The translations under genes were made by a program, and so were the position numbers. From Microbacterium enclense (GTDB lineage Bacteria > Actinomycetota > Actinomycetes > Actinomycetales > Microbacteriaceae): a stretch of DNA of 64,000 nt. The stretch spans positions 19,799-83,798 of the forward strand of contig NZ_RBZY01000006.1 of NCBI RefSeq assembly GCF_004022425.1. The letters are read 5' to 3'. Each line of letters starts with the position of its first letter. Positions within the stretch are counted from its first letter, which is position 1. Under the pieces are notes generated by a model. It saw nothing but the letters and a program-made list of their open reading frames with translations, was not told where the DNA came from and ran no database searches. Below, in pieces: positions 11,859 to 24,082 of this stretch.

Positions 11859-13014
11859 CGGCCGTCCTCGCCCCACCCACCCGCCGCCGCGTCGGCGCGG
11901 GGTGGATCGCCCTGATCGCCGCGCTGGGCATCGTCGGACTGCTCGGGACGCTGCTGGTGTTCGGGGGGTGGACGCCGCGCGATGCGCTCGACCCGGCCGC
12001 ACCCGCTCCCGACGGAACCCGCGCCGTGACCCGCCTGCTCGAGCAGCAGGGAGTGCGCGTCGTCGTCGCGCGCGACCTCGCCGCGGCCGAGCGCGAGCTC
12101 GCCGCCGCCCCGGCGACACTGGTCATGCGCGATGCGCCCACGCTGTCGGACGCCACCCTCGAGCGCCTGGCGGAGAGCGCGAGCGACGTCGTCCTGATCG
12201 AGCCCCGCTCGCGCAGCCTCGATGTCCTCCTCGCGGGATCCTCGCTCGCCGATGTCGTCGACGACCGCACCGTCGAGCCGTCGTGCGAGACCCCCGCGGC
12301 CCGCACCGCGGGACCGGCCCGCACCGGCGAGCTGTATCTGCCCGGTGACGGCGTGACCGGCTGCTACCCGACCGACGGCGGATTCGGCGTCCTGGTCCGA
12401 GAGAACGGCGCGGGCACCGTGACGGCGGTCGACGGCTTCTCCGTGCTCACGAATCGCGTCCTGCCCCTCGACGGCAACGCCGCCCTGGCGCTCGGACTGC
12501 TCGGGGGCTCGCCCACCGTGGTCTGGTACGTCCCGTCCCCCGCCGACGCCGACACCGGAGCCGAGGTCCCCACGATCGGCGACCTCACTCCCCCGTGGGT
12601 GACCCCCGTGATGGTGCTGCTGCTCGTCGCCGGGGTTGCTGCCGCCCTCTGGCGCGGGCGTCGGTTCGGCCCCCTCGTCACCGAGCGCCTCCCGGTCACC
12701 GTCCGTGCGAACGAGACCACCGAGGGCCGCGCGCGTCTGTACGCCGCCTCGGGCGACGCCGCCCACGCGCTGGACGAACTCCGCCGAGCCACCCGCCGCC
12801 GCCTCGTGCGCCGACTGGGCATGTCGGCGCGCACGCCGGCGGGGCAGCTCGCCGACGCCGTCGCCGAACGGCTCGGGGCCGACCGGGCGGTCGTGCACGG
12901 CATCCTCATCGACGATCTCCCCCACACCGACCGCGACCTCGTCGCCGCCAGCGACCGCCTGCGCGATCTCGAGACGAGCGTCGACGCGACCCTCCGAACG
13001 GAAAGGACCCCCCG

Positions 13015-13018
<4 letters not shown>
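11855..13018 (+). CDS. DUF4350 domain membrane protein
   Basis: The 387-residue protein has a transmembrane helix at about residues 16-38 and a second at about 249-266. The extracytoplasmic segment of about 200 residues between them carries the DUF4350 fold (DGTRAVTRLLEQQGVRVVV at its start, resembling a Rossmann-like sensor domain). The cytoplasmic C-terminus of about 120 residues is helical and basic (ELRRATRRRLVRRLGM). No catalytic motif is recognisable. It starts with GTG inside the DUF4129 stop (GTGA) and ends inside the moxR start (ATGA), so all three are translationally coupled. It probably links an outside signal to the MoxR ATPase; this is inference. Confidence 0.87.
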
Positions 13019-14033
<1,015 letters not shown>

Positions 14034-14034
<1 letters not shown>

Positions 14035-15335
14035 TGTACGTCACCGGTCGCCTGGCCCTGTTCATCGCGCTCGGGGCCGTTCCGGTGATCCTGCTGTCGA
14101 CCGCGGGGGCCTCGCCGTGGGCCGTGGTCGGCGGATGGCTCCTGCTGTGCGTGGCGCTCGTGGCATCCGATGTCCTCCTGGCGGCGAACCCGCGCACGCT
14201 GGAGATCACCCGGACCCTCCCCGAGCGGGCGCTGCGCGATCAGCCCGTCGACGGCGAGGTGCGGGTACGCAATCTCGGTCGGCGCCTGCTGCGCGCCCGC
14301 GTCCGCGACGCGTGGCAGCCGACCGCCGGCGCGCCGCCCGAACGGCTGGAGTACCTCGTGCCGCCCGGCGAACGCCGGGGCGCGCGGTTGTCCCTCCTGC
14401 CGCGGCGACGGGGAGAACTGCGCAGCGACTTCGTCGTCGTGCGGTCGGAGGGCCCGCTGCGCCTGGCGGGGCGGCAGGCCACGGTCGCCGCGCCGACGCG
14501 AGTGCGCGTCCTGCCGCCGTTCACCTCACGACGGCATCTGCCCTCGCGGCTCGCTCGTCTGCGCGAACTCGACGGCAACACGACCCTGCAGGTGCGCGGG
14601 GCGGGCACCGAGTTCGACAGCCTGCGCGAGTACGTCCGCGGCGACGACGTGCGCTCGATCGATTGGCGAGCCACCGCGCGCGCGGGGACGACGATGCTGC
14701 GCACCTGGCGTCCCGAACGCGACCGGCACGTCGTGATCGTCATCGACACCGGGCGGACGGCGGCGGCCCGGGTGGGGGACGGCACACGCCTGGACGCGGC
14801 GATGGAGGCCGCGCTGCTCCTGTCGGCTCTCGCGGCGCGGGCGGGCGACCACGTGCACCTGCTGATGTTCGACCGCCTGACCCGGGCGCGCGTGACCCGT
14901 GTCGACGGCGCGCAGCTCCTGCCCGCCCTCGTCGACGCGATGGCGCCCGTCGAGCCGCAGCTCATCGACACCGATTGGGATGCCGCTTTCGCCCAGGTGC
15001 GCGGTTTCACGCAGCGCCCCGCGCTGGTCGTGCTGCTGACCGCCGCCGACGATGCCGAGGCCGCGCGAGCGTTCCTCGCCTCCCTCCCCGCGGTCGCACG
15101 ACGCTCGCGTCTCCTGGTGGCCACGGCCACCGACGGCCCGGGTGAGACCCCCGAACGTCTCGACGTCCAGGCCGTCTATGCCGCGGCCGCCGTCGAGCGG
15201 GCGCGGTCCGACGCGGATCGTGTCCGCGCGGCGGTGGAGCGAGCCGGCGGCGACGCCGTCGCAGCGTCGGCAGAGGATCTCCCCCCGCTCGTGGCCGACC
15301 GCTACCTGGCCCTCAAGGCGGCGGGGCGCCTCTGA
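14034..15335 (+). CDS. DUF58 domain protein with vWA-like fold
   Basis: The 433-residue protein has two N-terminal transmembrane helices (about residues 5-23 and 28-48). The DUF58 signature FDSLREYVRGDDVRSIDW, about residues 194-211, is followed by a von Willebrand A-like domain. The MIDAS position reads DTGRT rather than DxSxS, so metal binding may be weak or absent. DUF58 proteins are the usual partner of MoxR ATPases. The gene shares bases with the moxR stop (TGATG) and closes the operon. In many actinobacteria spoIIM-like and RDD genes follow directly; here they lie about 8 kb away beyond the ole and kat genes. Confidence 0.92.
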
Positions 15336-15475
15336 CGATCACCGGCGCGTAGCACACCACCCCCCATGCACCCGGTCGCATACGTCGCGGCCTATCCTGG
15401 GGGGTACCCTTTCGGCCGCCGACGTGTCCCTCCGCGCGCGGCTCGGCCGTCGACGCACAGGATGCGGGAGCTCTC

Positions 15476-16498
15476 TTGCCAGGAAACGCCACCACCCGCT
15501 TCGACGACGTGGCCCTCGTCTCGGTCGCCAGTGTGCTGCCCAGCCGCGTGACCACGTCCGACGACATCGAGGAGAGGCTGGCGCCCGCGCTGTCGCGGCT
15601 GAAGCTCAAGCCGGGGCTCCTGCGCCGCGTCGCCGGGGTCGTCGAGCGGCGCAACTGGGCCGAGGGCGAGTCCTCCGACGAGGCGACGATCGCCGCGGGC
15701 AAGCAGGCCCTCGCCGAAGCGGGGGTCGACCCGAGCGAGGTCGGCCTCATCATCAACACCTCCGTGACGCGCAAACACCTCGAGCCCTCGGTCGCGGTGC
15801 GCCTGCACCACGGCCTCGGGCTGCCGAGTTCGGCGATCAACTTCGACGTCGCCAACGCCTGCCTGGGGTTCATCAACGGCATGAGCCTCGCGGCCGGCAT
15901 GATCCAGTCCGGACAGGTCAAGTACGCCCTCATCGTCAACGGCGAGGATGCCGACGAGATCCAGGTCAACACGATCAATCGGCTGGTGCGCGAAGACCTC
16001 GACCGCGACGCCTTCATGCAGGAGTTCGCGTCGCTGACGCTCGGTTCGGGTGCCGCGGCCGCGGTGCTCGGGCGCGCCAGCGACCACCCCGAGGGGCACC
16101 GGATCGTCGGCGGCGTCACGCGCGCGGCGACGGAATTCTACGACCTGTGCGTCGGCAGCGTCGACGGCATGTTCACCGACGCCAAGGCGCTCCTCAAGGG
16201 CGGCCTCGACCTCGTCGTGTCGGCGTGGAAGGAGGCGAAGGGCGAGTTCTCGTGGACGGGGATGGACCGCTACGTCACCCACCAGGTGTCGTCGGTGCAC
16301 ACGTCCGCGATCGTCCGGGCGGCGAAGCTCGACCGCGGCCGGGTGCCCGTGACCTACCCGCACCTCGGCAACGTCGGCCCCGCCTCGATCCCGATCACCC
16401 TGGCCGCCGAGCAGAACACCCTGCGCCGCGGCGATCGCGTGCTGCTGATGGGAGTGGGCTCCGGGCTGAACACCGGGATGCTGGAGCTGGCCTGGTGA
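15476..16498 (+). CDS. oleA: OleA, head-to-head acyl-CoA condensing thiolase
   Basis: OleA condenses two long-chain acyl-CoAs into a beta-keto acid, the first step of long-chain olefin synthesis. The 340-residue thiolase-fold protein has the catalytic cysteine C129 in DVANACLGFINGM. The conserved glutamate is in KHLEPSVAV (E103), which corresponds to the glutamate reaching the active site from the partner subunit in characterised OleA. The histidine lies in VTHQVSSVHTS and the asparagine in HLGNVGPAS. This, together with oleBC and oleD downstream, separates it from FabH of fatty-acid synthesis. The TTG start at 15476 is the most likely; a weak GGGAG lies about 5 bases upstream. The stop overlaps the oleBC start by 4 bases. 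Confidence 0.93.
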   Translation: MPGNATTRFDDVALVSVASVLPSRVTTSDDIEERLAPALSRLKLKPGLLRRVAGVVERRNWAEGESSDEATIAAGKQALAEAGVDPSEVGLIINTSVTRKHLEPSVAVRLHHGLGLPSSAINFDVANACLGFINGMSLAAGMIQSGQVKYALIVNGEDADEIQVNTINRLVREDLDRDAFMQEFASLTLGSGAAAAVLGRASDHPEGHRIVGGVTRAATEFYDLCVGSVDGMFTDAKALLKGGLDLVVSAWKEAKGEFSWTGMDRYVTHQVSSVHTSAIVRAAKLDRGRVPVTYPHLGNVGPASIPITLAAEQNTLRRGDRVLLMGVGSGLNTGMLELAW

Positions 16499-19161
16499 TC
16501 ATCACCGGCCCGTCCGCGATGCGTCCCCCGGCCGGCCTGCCCGGTCTCGACCCGGCGTCGTCCCGGCTCGTCGAGGTCGACGGAGCGGGCGCCGACGCCG
16601 GGAGCCGGCGCACGTGGCACGTCCTCGACACCGGCGCAGCGCTCGAGCGCCGCGGGATCACTCCGGTGGGCACGATCGTCGCCGTGCACGGCAACCCGAC
16701 CTGGTCGTATCTGTGGCGGGCGCTGGTGACCGCGTCGCTCGCGCGCGCCGACGCGGGCGATCCCGCCTGGCGCGTCGTCGCCGTGGACCAGCTCGAGATG
16801 GGCTTCTCCGACCGCACCGACCTCCGGCGCACGCTCGATCAGCGCATCACCGATCTGGCCGGCCTCGTCGACGCCCTCGGCATCCACGATCCGATCGTGA
16901 CCATCGGGCACGACTGGGGCGGGCCGGTGTCGCTGGGGTGGGCGGTCCGCCACCGAGAGCGGCTCGCCGCGGTGATCGCGCTGAACACGGCGGTGCACCA
17001 CCCCGACGACGCTCCCCTGCCGTTCCCGCTGCGCGTCGCCACCGCACGCGGTGTGCTCGCCGCCGGGACGACGGGCACGACCGCGTTCCTGGACACGACC
17101 CTGGCCCTCGCCGACCTCGATCCTGCGGTGCGCGCGGCCTTCCGCGCTCCGTACGCCACCGCCGCCCGGCGTCGCGGGATCGGCGGGTTCGTCGCGGACA
17201 TCCCGGCGACGGCCGCTGACGAGAGCACGCCGGCGTTGAGGGCCCTGTCCGCCGGGCTGCGCGACCTCGACGTCCCCGCCCTCCTGCTGCGCGGACCGAA
17301 GGACCCCGTGTTCCTCGAGTCCCACCTCGATGACCTCCTCGACCGGCTGCCCCACGCCGACGTGCACCGCTACGAGGGCGCCGGGCACCTGATGGCCGAA
17401 GAACGCCCGTACGCCGAGGCGGTGCTCGACTGGCTCGCCGAGAAGGGCTTTGTGGATGCCGGCTCCCCGGCACCGGCGCTCGCGACGGCAGACGGCGCGG
17501 ACGCCGACGAGCCCGCCCCCGCGCCCCTGTGGGAGGCGCTCACGGCTCGGCGCGACGACGACGATGTCGCGGTCATCGACATGTCCACGGGCTTCGGTGG
17601 CGCGGGGCTCCGGGTCAGCTGGCGGCGGCTCGCTGCCCGCGTCGACGAGCTGGCCGCGGGTCTGGACGTGCTGGGCGTCCGCGCCGGCGACCGCGTCTCG
17701 CTCCTCGTCCCGCCCGGACCCACGCTCACCGCCGTGCTGTACGCGTGCCTGCGCATCGGGGCCGTCGTCGTCGTGGCCGACCGGGGGCTCGGCATCCGGG
17801 GCCTGTCCCGCGCGGTCCGCGGGGCGGTTCCCGACGTGGTGATCGGCGAGCTCGCGGGGCTGTCGGCCGCGCGGGCCCTCGGCTGGCCGGGACGCCGACT
17901 GTCGGCAGTGGCCCTCCCCGCCGCGACGATGCGGGCGCTGGGTGTCGAAGCGAGCCTGGCCGACGTCGCCCGCGCGGGGCGCGGTCAGCCCCTCCCGGCA
18001 CCGCCGACCGCGGACGCTGATGCCGCCGTGCTCTTCACCTCAGGGTCGACGGGACCGGCGAAGGGCGTCGTCTACACGCATCGCCAACTGTCGTCGCTGC
18101 GCGACGCCCTGGCAGAGCATTTCGACGTCGGACCCGACACCGGGCTCGTGACCGGCTTCGCTCCCTTCGCCCTCCTCGGGCCGGCGCTCGGCACACGCTC
18201 GGCGACCCCCGACATGGACGTCTCCGCGCCGCGGACCCTGACGGCCGCCGCCGTAGCCGCGGCGGTCCGCGCCTCGGACGCGCGCATCGTGTTCCTCTCC
18301 CCCGCAGCGGTGCGCAACGTAGTCGCCACCGCTTCGGCGCTCGGCCCCGAGGAGCGCGCCGCCCTCGCGCGCGTGGAGACGTTCCTGTCGACCGGGGCGC
18401 CGGTGGGCACGCCCCTGCTGCGCCAGGCTCAGCAGCTCATGCCGAACGCGACGGCGCACACGCCGTACGGCATGACCGAGTGCCTGCTCGTGGCCGACGT
18501 CACGCTCCCCGAGATCGAGGATGCCGCGGCATCCGGCGATCGCGGCGTGTGCGTGGGGCGGCCGATCGGCCGCGGTCGCGTGCGCATCGCCGCTCTGGAC
18601 GCCGACGGGCGCGCCACCGGCACCCCGACGACGGACGCCGGTGTCACCGGCGAGGTCGTCATCAGCGCCCCGCACCTGAAGCGCGGCTACTTCCGGCTGC
18701 ATCTCACCGACCGGGAGGCGACCCGCGACCTCGGCGACCTCCGGGGTCGCTGGCACCGCACGGGCGACGTCGGTCACCTCCATGCCGACGGACGACTGTG
18801 GATCGAGGGGCGACTCCCCCACGTCATCACGACACCCCAGGGGCCGGTCACCCCCGTCGGCATCGAACAGGACGTCGAGGCGGTGTCCGGCGTGGTCCGC
18901 GCCGCCGCCGTCGGCGTCGGCCCGGTGGGCCGTCAGGTGGTCGTCGTCGTACTCGAACGCGAGCCCGGCGTGCGGCGCGCGGGCGTGGCATCCGCGGGGC
19001 TCGGCGAAGTCGTCCGGGCGGCGACGTCGCAGCCGGTGGCGGCGGTGCTGGTCGTGCCGTCGCTTCCCACCGACATCCGCCACAACTCCAAGATCGATCG
19101 CTCACGGCTCTCCGCGTGGGCCGAGCGGATCCTGGCCGGCGAACGGCCGACGACGCCGTGA
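16495..19161 (+). CDS. oleBC: OleBC fusion: beta-lactone decarboxylase plus beta-lactone synthetase
   Basis: The 888-residue fusion joins two consecutive olefin-pathway enzymes. Residues 1-320 are OleB, an alpha/beta-hydrolase of the haloalkane dehalogenase type. The nucleophile is D140 in VTIGHDWGGPVS and the histidine H298 is in GAGHLMAEE. After an alanine/proline/aspartate linker (about 321-345), residues 346-888 are OleC, an AMP-dependent synthetase-like enzyme. It has the P-loop LFTSGSTGPAKG (513-524), TPYGMTE and HRTGDVGHL. OleC closes the beta-hydroxy acid to a cis-beta-lactone, and OleB removes CO2 to give the cis-olefin. Such natural fusions are known in actinobacteria. The GTG start overlaps the oleA stop (GTGA), and the end overlaps the oleD GTG by 4 bases. 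Confidence 0.93.
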   Translation: MIITGPSAMRPPAGLPGLDPASSRLVEVDGAGADAGSRRTWHVLDTGAALERRGITPVGTIVAVHGNPTWSYLWRALVTASLARADAGDPAWRVVAVDQLEMGFSDRTDLRRTLDQRITDLAGLVDALGIHDPIVTIGHDWGGPVSLGWAVRHRERLAAVIALNTAVHHPDDAPLPFPLRVATARGVLAAGTTGTTAFLDTTLALADLDPAVRAAFRAPYATAARRRGIGGFVADIPATAADESTPALRALSAGLRDLDVPALLLRGPKDPVFLESHLDDLLDRLPHADVHRYEGAGHLMAEERPYAEAVLDWLAEKGFVDAGSPAPALATADGADADEPAPAPLWEALTARRDDDDVAVIDMSTGFGGAGLRVSWRRLAARVDELAAGLDVLGVRAGDRVSLLVPPGPTLTAVLYACLRIGAVVVVADRGLGIRGLSRAVRGAVPDVVIGELAGLSAARALGWPGRRLSAVALPAATMRALGVEASLADVARAGRGQPLPAPPTADADAAVLFTSGSTGPAKGVVYTHRQLSSLRDALAEHFDVGPDTGLVTGFAPFALLGPALGTRSATPDMDVSAPRTLTAAAVAAAVRASDARIVFLSPAAVRNVVATASALGPEERAALARVETFLSTGAPVGTPLLRQAQQLMPNATAHTPYGMTECLLVADVTLPEIEDAAASGDRGVCVGRPIGRGRVRIAALDADGRATGTPTTDAGVTGEVVISAPHLKRGYFRLHLTDREATRDLGDLRGRWHRTGDVGHLHADGRLWIEGRLPHVITTPQGPVTPVGIEQDVEAVSGVVRAAAVGVGPVGRQVVVVVLEREPGVRRAGVASAGLGEVVRAATSQPVAAVLVVPSLPTDIRHNSKIDRSRLSAWAERILAGERPTTP

Positions 19162-20117
19162 AGGTCCTGGCCACCGGCGCGTCCGGGTTCCTCGGACGCG
19201 CGGTCGTGCGCGCACTCCAGGACGCCGGGCACGACGTGCGCACGCTCCAGCGCCGCCCCTCGGGTGTCGTCGGCGCCGACGATCGCCGGGGCTCGGTGAC
19301 CGACCCGGATGCCACGTCCGCCGCGGTCGCCGGAGTCGACGCCGTCGTGCATCTGGCCGCGAAGGTGTCGCTCGCGGGCGACCCGGCCGAGTTCCGCGCG
19401 GTCAACGTCGAGGGAACGCGCACACTCCTGGACGCCGCTGCGGCGGCCGGTGTCTCGCGCATCGTGCACGTCTCGTCGCCGTCGGTCGCCCACGCCGGGC
19501 ACGCTCTGGCGGGGGTGGGCGCCGAGCCCGCCGATCCCGTCGGGGCCCGCGGCGAGTACGCCCGCACGAAGGCCGAGGCCGAGCTCCTCGCCCTCTCGCG
19601 CGCGGGGGACACCGCATCCCTCGTCGCGATCCGACCGCACCTCGTGTGGGGCCCCGGCGACACGCAGCTCATCGCGCGCGTCGTCGACCGCGCCCGGCGC
19701 GGCCGCCTGCCGCTGCTCAACGGCGGGACGGCCCTCATCGACTCGACGTACGTCGACAACGCCGCGTCCGGCATCGTCGCGGCGCTCGCGCACGTCGACA
19801 AGGTCAGCGGGCGGGCCTACGTCCTCACCAACGGTGAGCCGCGACCCGTGGGCGACCTGCTCGCCGGGATCTGCCGGGCGGCGGGTGTCCGGCCGCCGCG
19901 GTTCAGCGTCCCCGCCGGGCTGGCGCGCGCCGCGGGCGGGCTCGTCGAGCGGATCTGGGCCGTGCGCCCGGGCAGCGACGAACCGCCCATGACCCGCTTC
20001 CTCGCCGAGCAGCTCTCCACCGCCCACTGGTTCGACCAGACCGAGATCCGCCGCGACCTGCGCTGGACGCCCGCCGTCTCGATCGACGAGGGACTGCGCC
20101 GCCTCGCCCGCGCCTAG
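19158..20117 (+). CDS. oleD: OleD, NAD(P)H-dependent beta-keto acid reductase
   Basis: OleD reduces the 2-alkyl-3-ketoacid made by OleA to the beta-hydroxy acid used by OleC. The 319-residue extended short-chain dehydrogenase has the Rossmann motif TGASGFLG at residues 6-13. The catalytic YxxxK is in EYARTKAEAE, with the serine in VHVSSPSVAH just before it. The C-terminus has the substrate-domain features of 3-beta-HSD/OleD-type enzymes (LIDSTYVDNAASGIV). It starts with GTG inside the oleBC stop (GTGA), so oleA, oleBC and oleD form one coupled operon in pathway-complete form. It is followed by a large palindrome and then the convergent katG. Confidence 0.92.
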   Translation: MKVLATGASGFLGRAVVRALQDAGHDVRTLQRRPSGVVGADDRRGSVTDPDATSAAVAGVDAVVHLAAKVSLAGDPAEFRAVNVEGTRTLLDAAAAAGVSRIVHVSSPSVAHAGHALAGVGAEPADPVGARGEYARTKAEAELLALSRAGDTASLVAIRPHLVWGPGDTQLIARVVDRARRGRLPLLNGGTALIDSTYVDNAASGIVAALAHVDKVSGRAYVLTNGEPRPVGDLLAGICRAAGVRPPRFSVPAGLARAAGGLVERIWAVRPGSDEPPMTRFLAEQLSTAHWFDQTEIRRDLRWTPAVSIDEGLRRLARA

Positions 20118-20150
20118 CTCTCGGCATCCGTCCCCCGCCGCCCCCGGCCC

Positions 20151-20225
20151 CTGCCGATAAACGCGATTCCTCTCGAGACACGCGGTGTCGTCGCGTGTCT
20201 CGAGAGGTACGGCGTTTATCGGCAG
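20151..20225. repeat. 75-bp double palindrome between oleD and katG
   Basis: Two nested perfect inverted repeats share one centre. The outer arms CTGCCGATAAACGC (20151-20164) and GCGTTTATCGGCAG (20212-20225) are 14 bp. The inner arms CTCTCGAGACACGCG (20170-20184) and CGCGTGTCTCGAGAG (20192-20206) are 15 bp. They are separated by a symmetrical 5-by-5 mismatched bulge, with a 7-base loop. It may act as a bidirectional terminator, but the size and the conserved-looking symmetry also fit a REP-like element. No coding content. Confidence 0.85.
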
Positions 20226-20233
20226 TCCGGACG

Positions 20234-20278
20234 GCATCCCGAAGGCCCGCCCGCAGCGGGGACGGACCTTCCGGATGC
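20234..20278 (-). terminator. Imperfect hairpin after katG
   Basis: GCATCC (20234-20239) pairs with GGATGC (20273-20278). AAGG/CCTT then continues the stem around a GC-rich interior, with a mismatch between the two blocks. It starts 6 bases after the katG stop. There is no T-tract. It is likely the katG terminator, independent of the neighbouring 75-bp palindrome. Confidence 0.55.
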
Positions 20279-20283
20279 GGGAC

Positions 20284-23000
<2,717 letters not shown>

Positions 23001-23006
23001 GGTTCC

Positions 23007-23036
23007 ACCCTACGTATTTTTGACTAAATCAAAAAT
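23007..23036 (-). promoter_or_regulatory. furA promoter with Fur-family operator
   Basis: On the minus strand TAGGGT (23007-23012) sits 6 bases before the furA ATG. The perfect 8-5-8 palindrome ATTTTTGA-CTAAA-TCAAAAAT occupies 23016-23036, overlapping the -35 region. Its A/T-richness in a very GC-rich chromosome and its position make it the likely autoregulatory FurA box. The assignment to FurA is inference from adjacency. Confidence 0.8.
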
Positions 23037-23070
23037 GACGCGCCGGGGAACGACCGGAACCGGGGACGCC

Positions 23071-24066
23071 TCAGCCCGCCGTCAGCGTGGGAGTGCCGGC
23101 CTCGTACTCGGTGACGTCGCCCGTCTCGCCCGCGCGCACGGCCCGGCGGCCCACCCAGAGCATGTAGGCCAGGAAGATCCCCAGCGCCGCCGCGCCGATC
23201 GCGATCTTGAGCTGCCAGGGCAGCATCGACGGCGTGACGAATCCCTCCACGAGGCCCGACAGGCCCAGGGCGAACACCAGCCCCACCGCGACCGTCGCGA
23301 GCGCGCGCCCCTCGGCGGCGAGCGCGGCGGCGCGGGTGCGGCGCCCCGGAGCGACCCACGCCCAGAAGATGTGCAGTCCGGCCGCCCCCGCGACGAAGAT
23401 CGCCGTGAGCTCCAGCAGGCCGTGCGGGAGGATGAACTGGAAGAACACGTCGGTGCGGTCGAACGCGATCATGATCGCGGCCGACGACCCCACGCCGACG
23501 GCGTTCTGCATGAGGACCATGAGGGGCCAGAAACCCGTCACCCCGAAGATCACGCACTGCGCTGCGATCCACGCGTTGTTCGTCCACACGGTGCCGGCGA
23601 AGATCGCGTTCGGGTTCTCGCGGTAATACTGCACGAACTGCTCGTCGGCGTAGTTCTGCAGCTGGCTGCGCGCGCCCATCGCCGCGACGGCGGCCGGGTC
23701 GGACGAGATCCACAGCGCCATGAACGTCGCCACGACGACGAACGCGACCGTGACCGCGAGCGTCGTCCAGCGCACGCGGTACAGCGCGGCCGGGAGCTGC
23801 CACAGGAAGAACCTCGGCACCTGACGCAGCACGTTCTCGCGGACACCGGTGAGCCGCAGGCGGGTGCGCGCCAGGAGGATCGAGACATAGTCCCCCTGCG
23901 GCGTCCGGCCGGCCGACGTCTTGATGTCGGCGAGGTCGGCCGACGCCGCCCGGTAGCGGGTGACCAGTTCGTCCACCTCGGGACCGGTGAGCCGGCGCCG
24001 GCGCCCCAGTTCGTCGAGGCGTGCCCACTCCTGCCGGCGGGCGGCGGTGAGGGCGTCGAGGTCCAT
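23071..24066 (-). CDS. SpoIIM-like polytopic membrane protein
   Basis: The 331-residue protein belongs to the stage II sporulation protein M family, found in non-sporulating actinobacteria as a membrane partner of MoxR/DUF58/RDD genes. The N-terminal 100 residues are helical and cytoplasmic (RYRAASADLADIKTS). The rest has about five or six transmembrane helices with the conserved NNAWIAAQCVIFGVTG and FVTPSMLPWQLKIAIG segments. No sporulation genes are visible, so the name is only a family label. The ATG at 24066 follows TACAGT by 7 bases on the minus strand, a probable leaderless start; an in-frame ATG at 24084 is possible. It is divergent from the RDD gene with only 16 bases between starts. 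Confidence 0.87.
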   Translation of the reverse strand: MDLDALTAARRQEWARLDELGRRRRLTGPEVDELVTRYRAASADLADIKTSAGRTPQGDYVSILLARTRLRLTGVRENVLRQVPRFFLWQLPAALYRVRWTTLAVTVAFVVVATFMALWISSDPAAVAAMGARSQLQNYADEQFVQYYRENPNAIFAGTVWTNNAWIAAQCVIFGVTGFWPLMVLMQNAVGVGSSAAIMIAFDRTDVFFQFILPHGLLELTAIFVAGAAGLHIFWAWVAPGRRTRAAALAAEGRALATVAVGLVFALGLSGLVEGFVTPSMLPWQLKIAIGAAALGIFLAYMLWVGRRAVRAGETGDVTEYEAGTPTLTAG

Positions 24067-24082
24067 GTGGTCAACTGTACGC
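24067..24082. promoter_or_regulatory. 16-bp divergent promoter between spoIIM-like and RDD genes
   Basis: Only 16 bases separate the two opposed ATG codons. On the minus strand TACAGT lies 7 bases before the spoIIM-like start. On the plus strand TCAACT lies 6 bases before the RDD start. Any promoter must therefore lie within the opposite gene and both mRNAs must be leaderless or nearly so. Confidence 0.45.

Noticed and set aside
16495..19161. OleBC fusion as a sequencing or assembly error joining two genes
   Set aside because: Both halves are intact, joined by a typical flexible linker, and natural OleBC fusions are established in actinobacteria.
20151..20225. Palindrome as the end of an insertion sequence or attachment site
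   Set aside because: There is no transposase or integrase nearby, no matching second copy in the window and no target-site duplication.
23071..24066. SpoIIM-like gene as evidence for sporulation
   Set aside because: The family is widespread in non-sporulating actinobacteria and no other sporulation gene is present.
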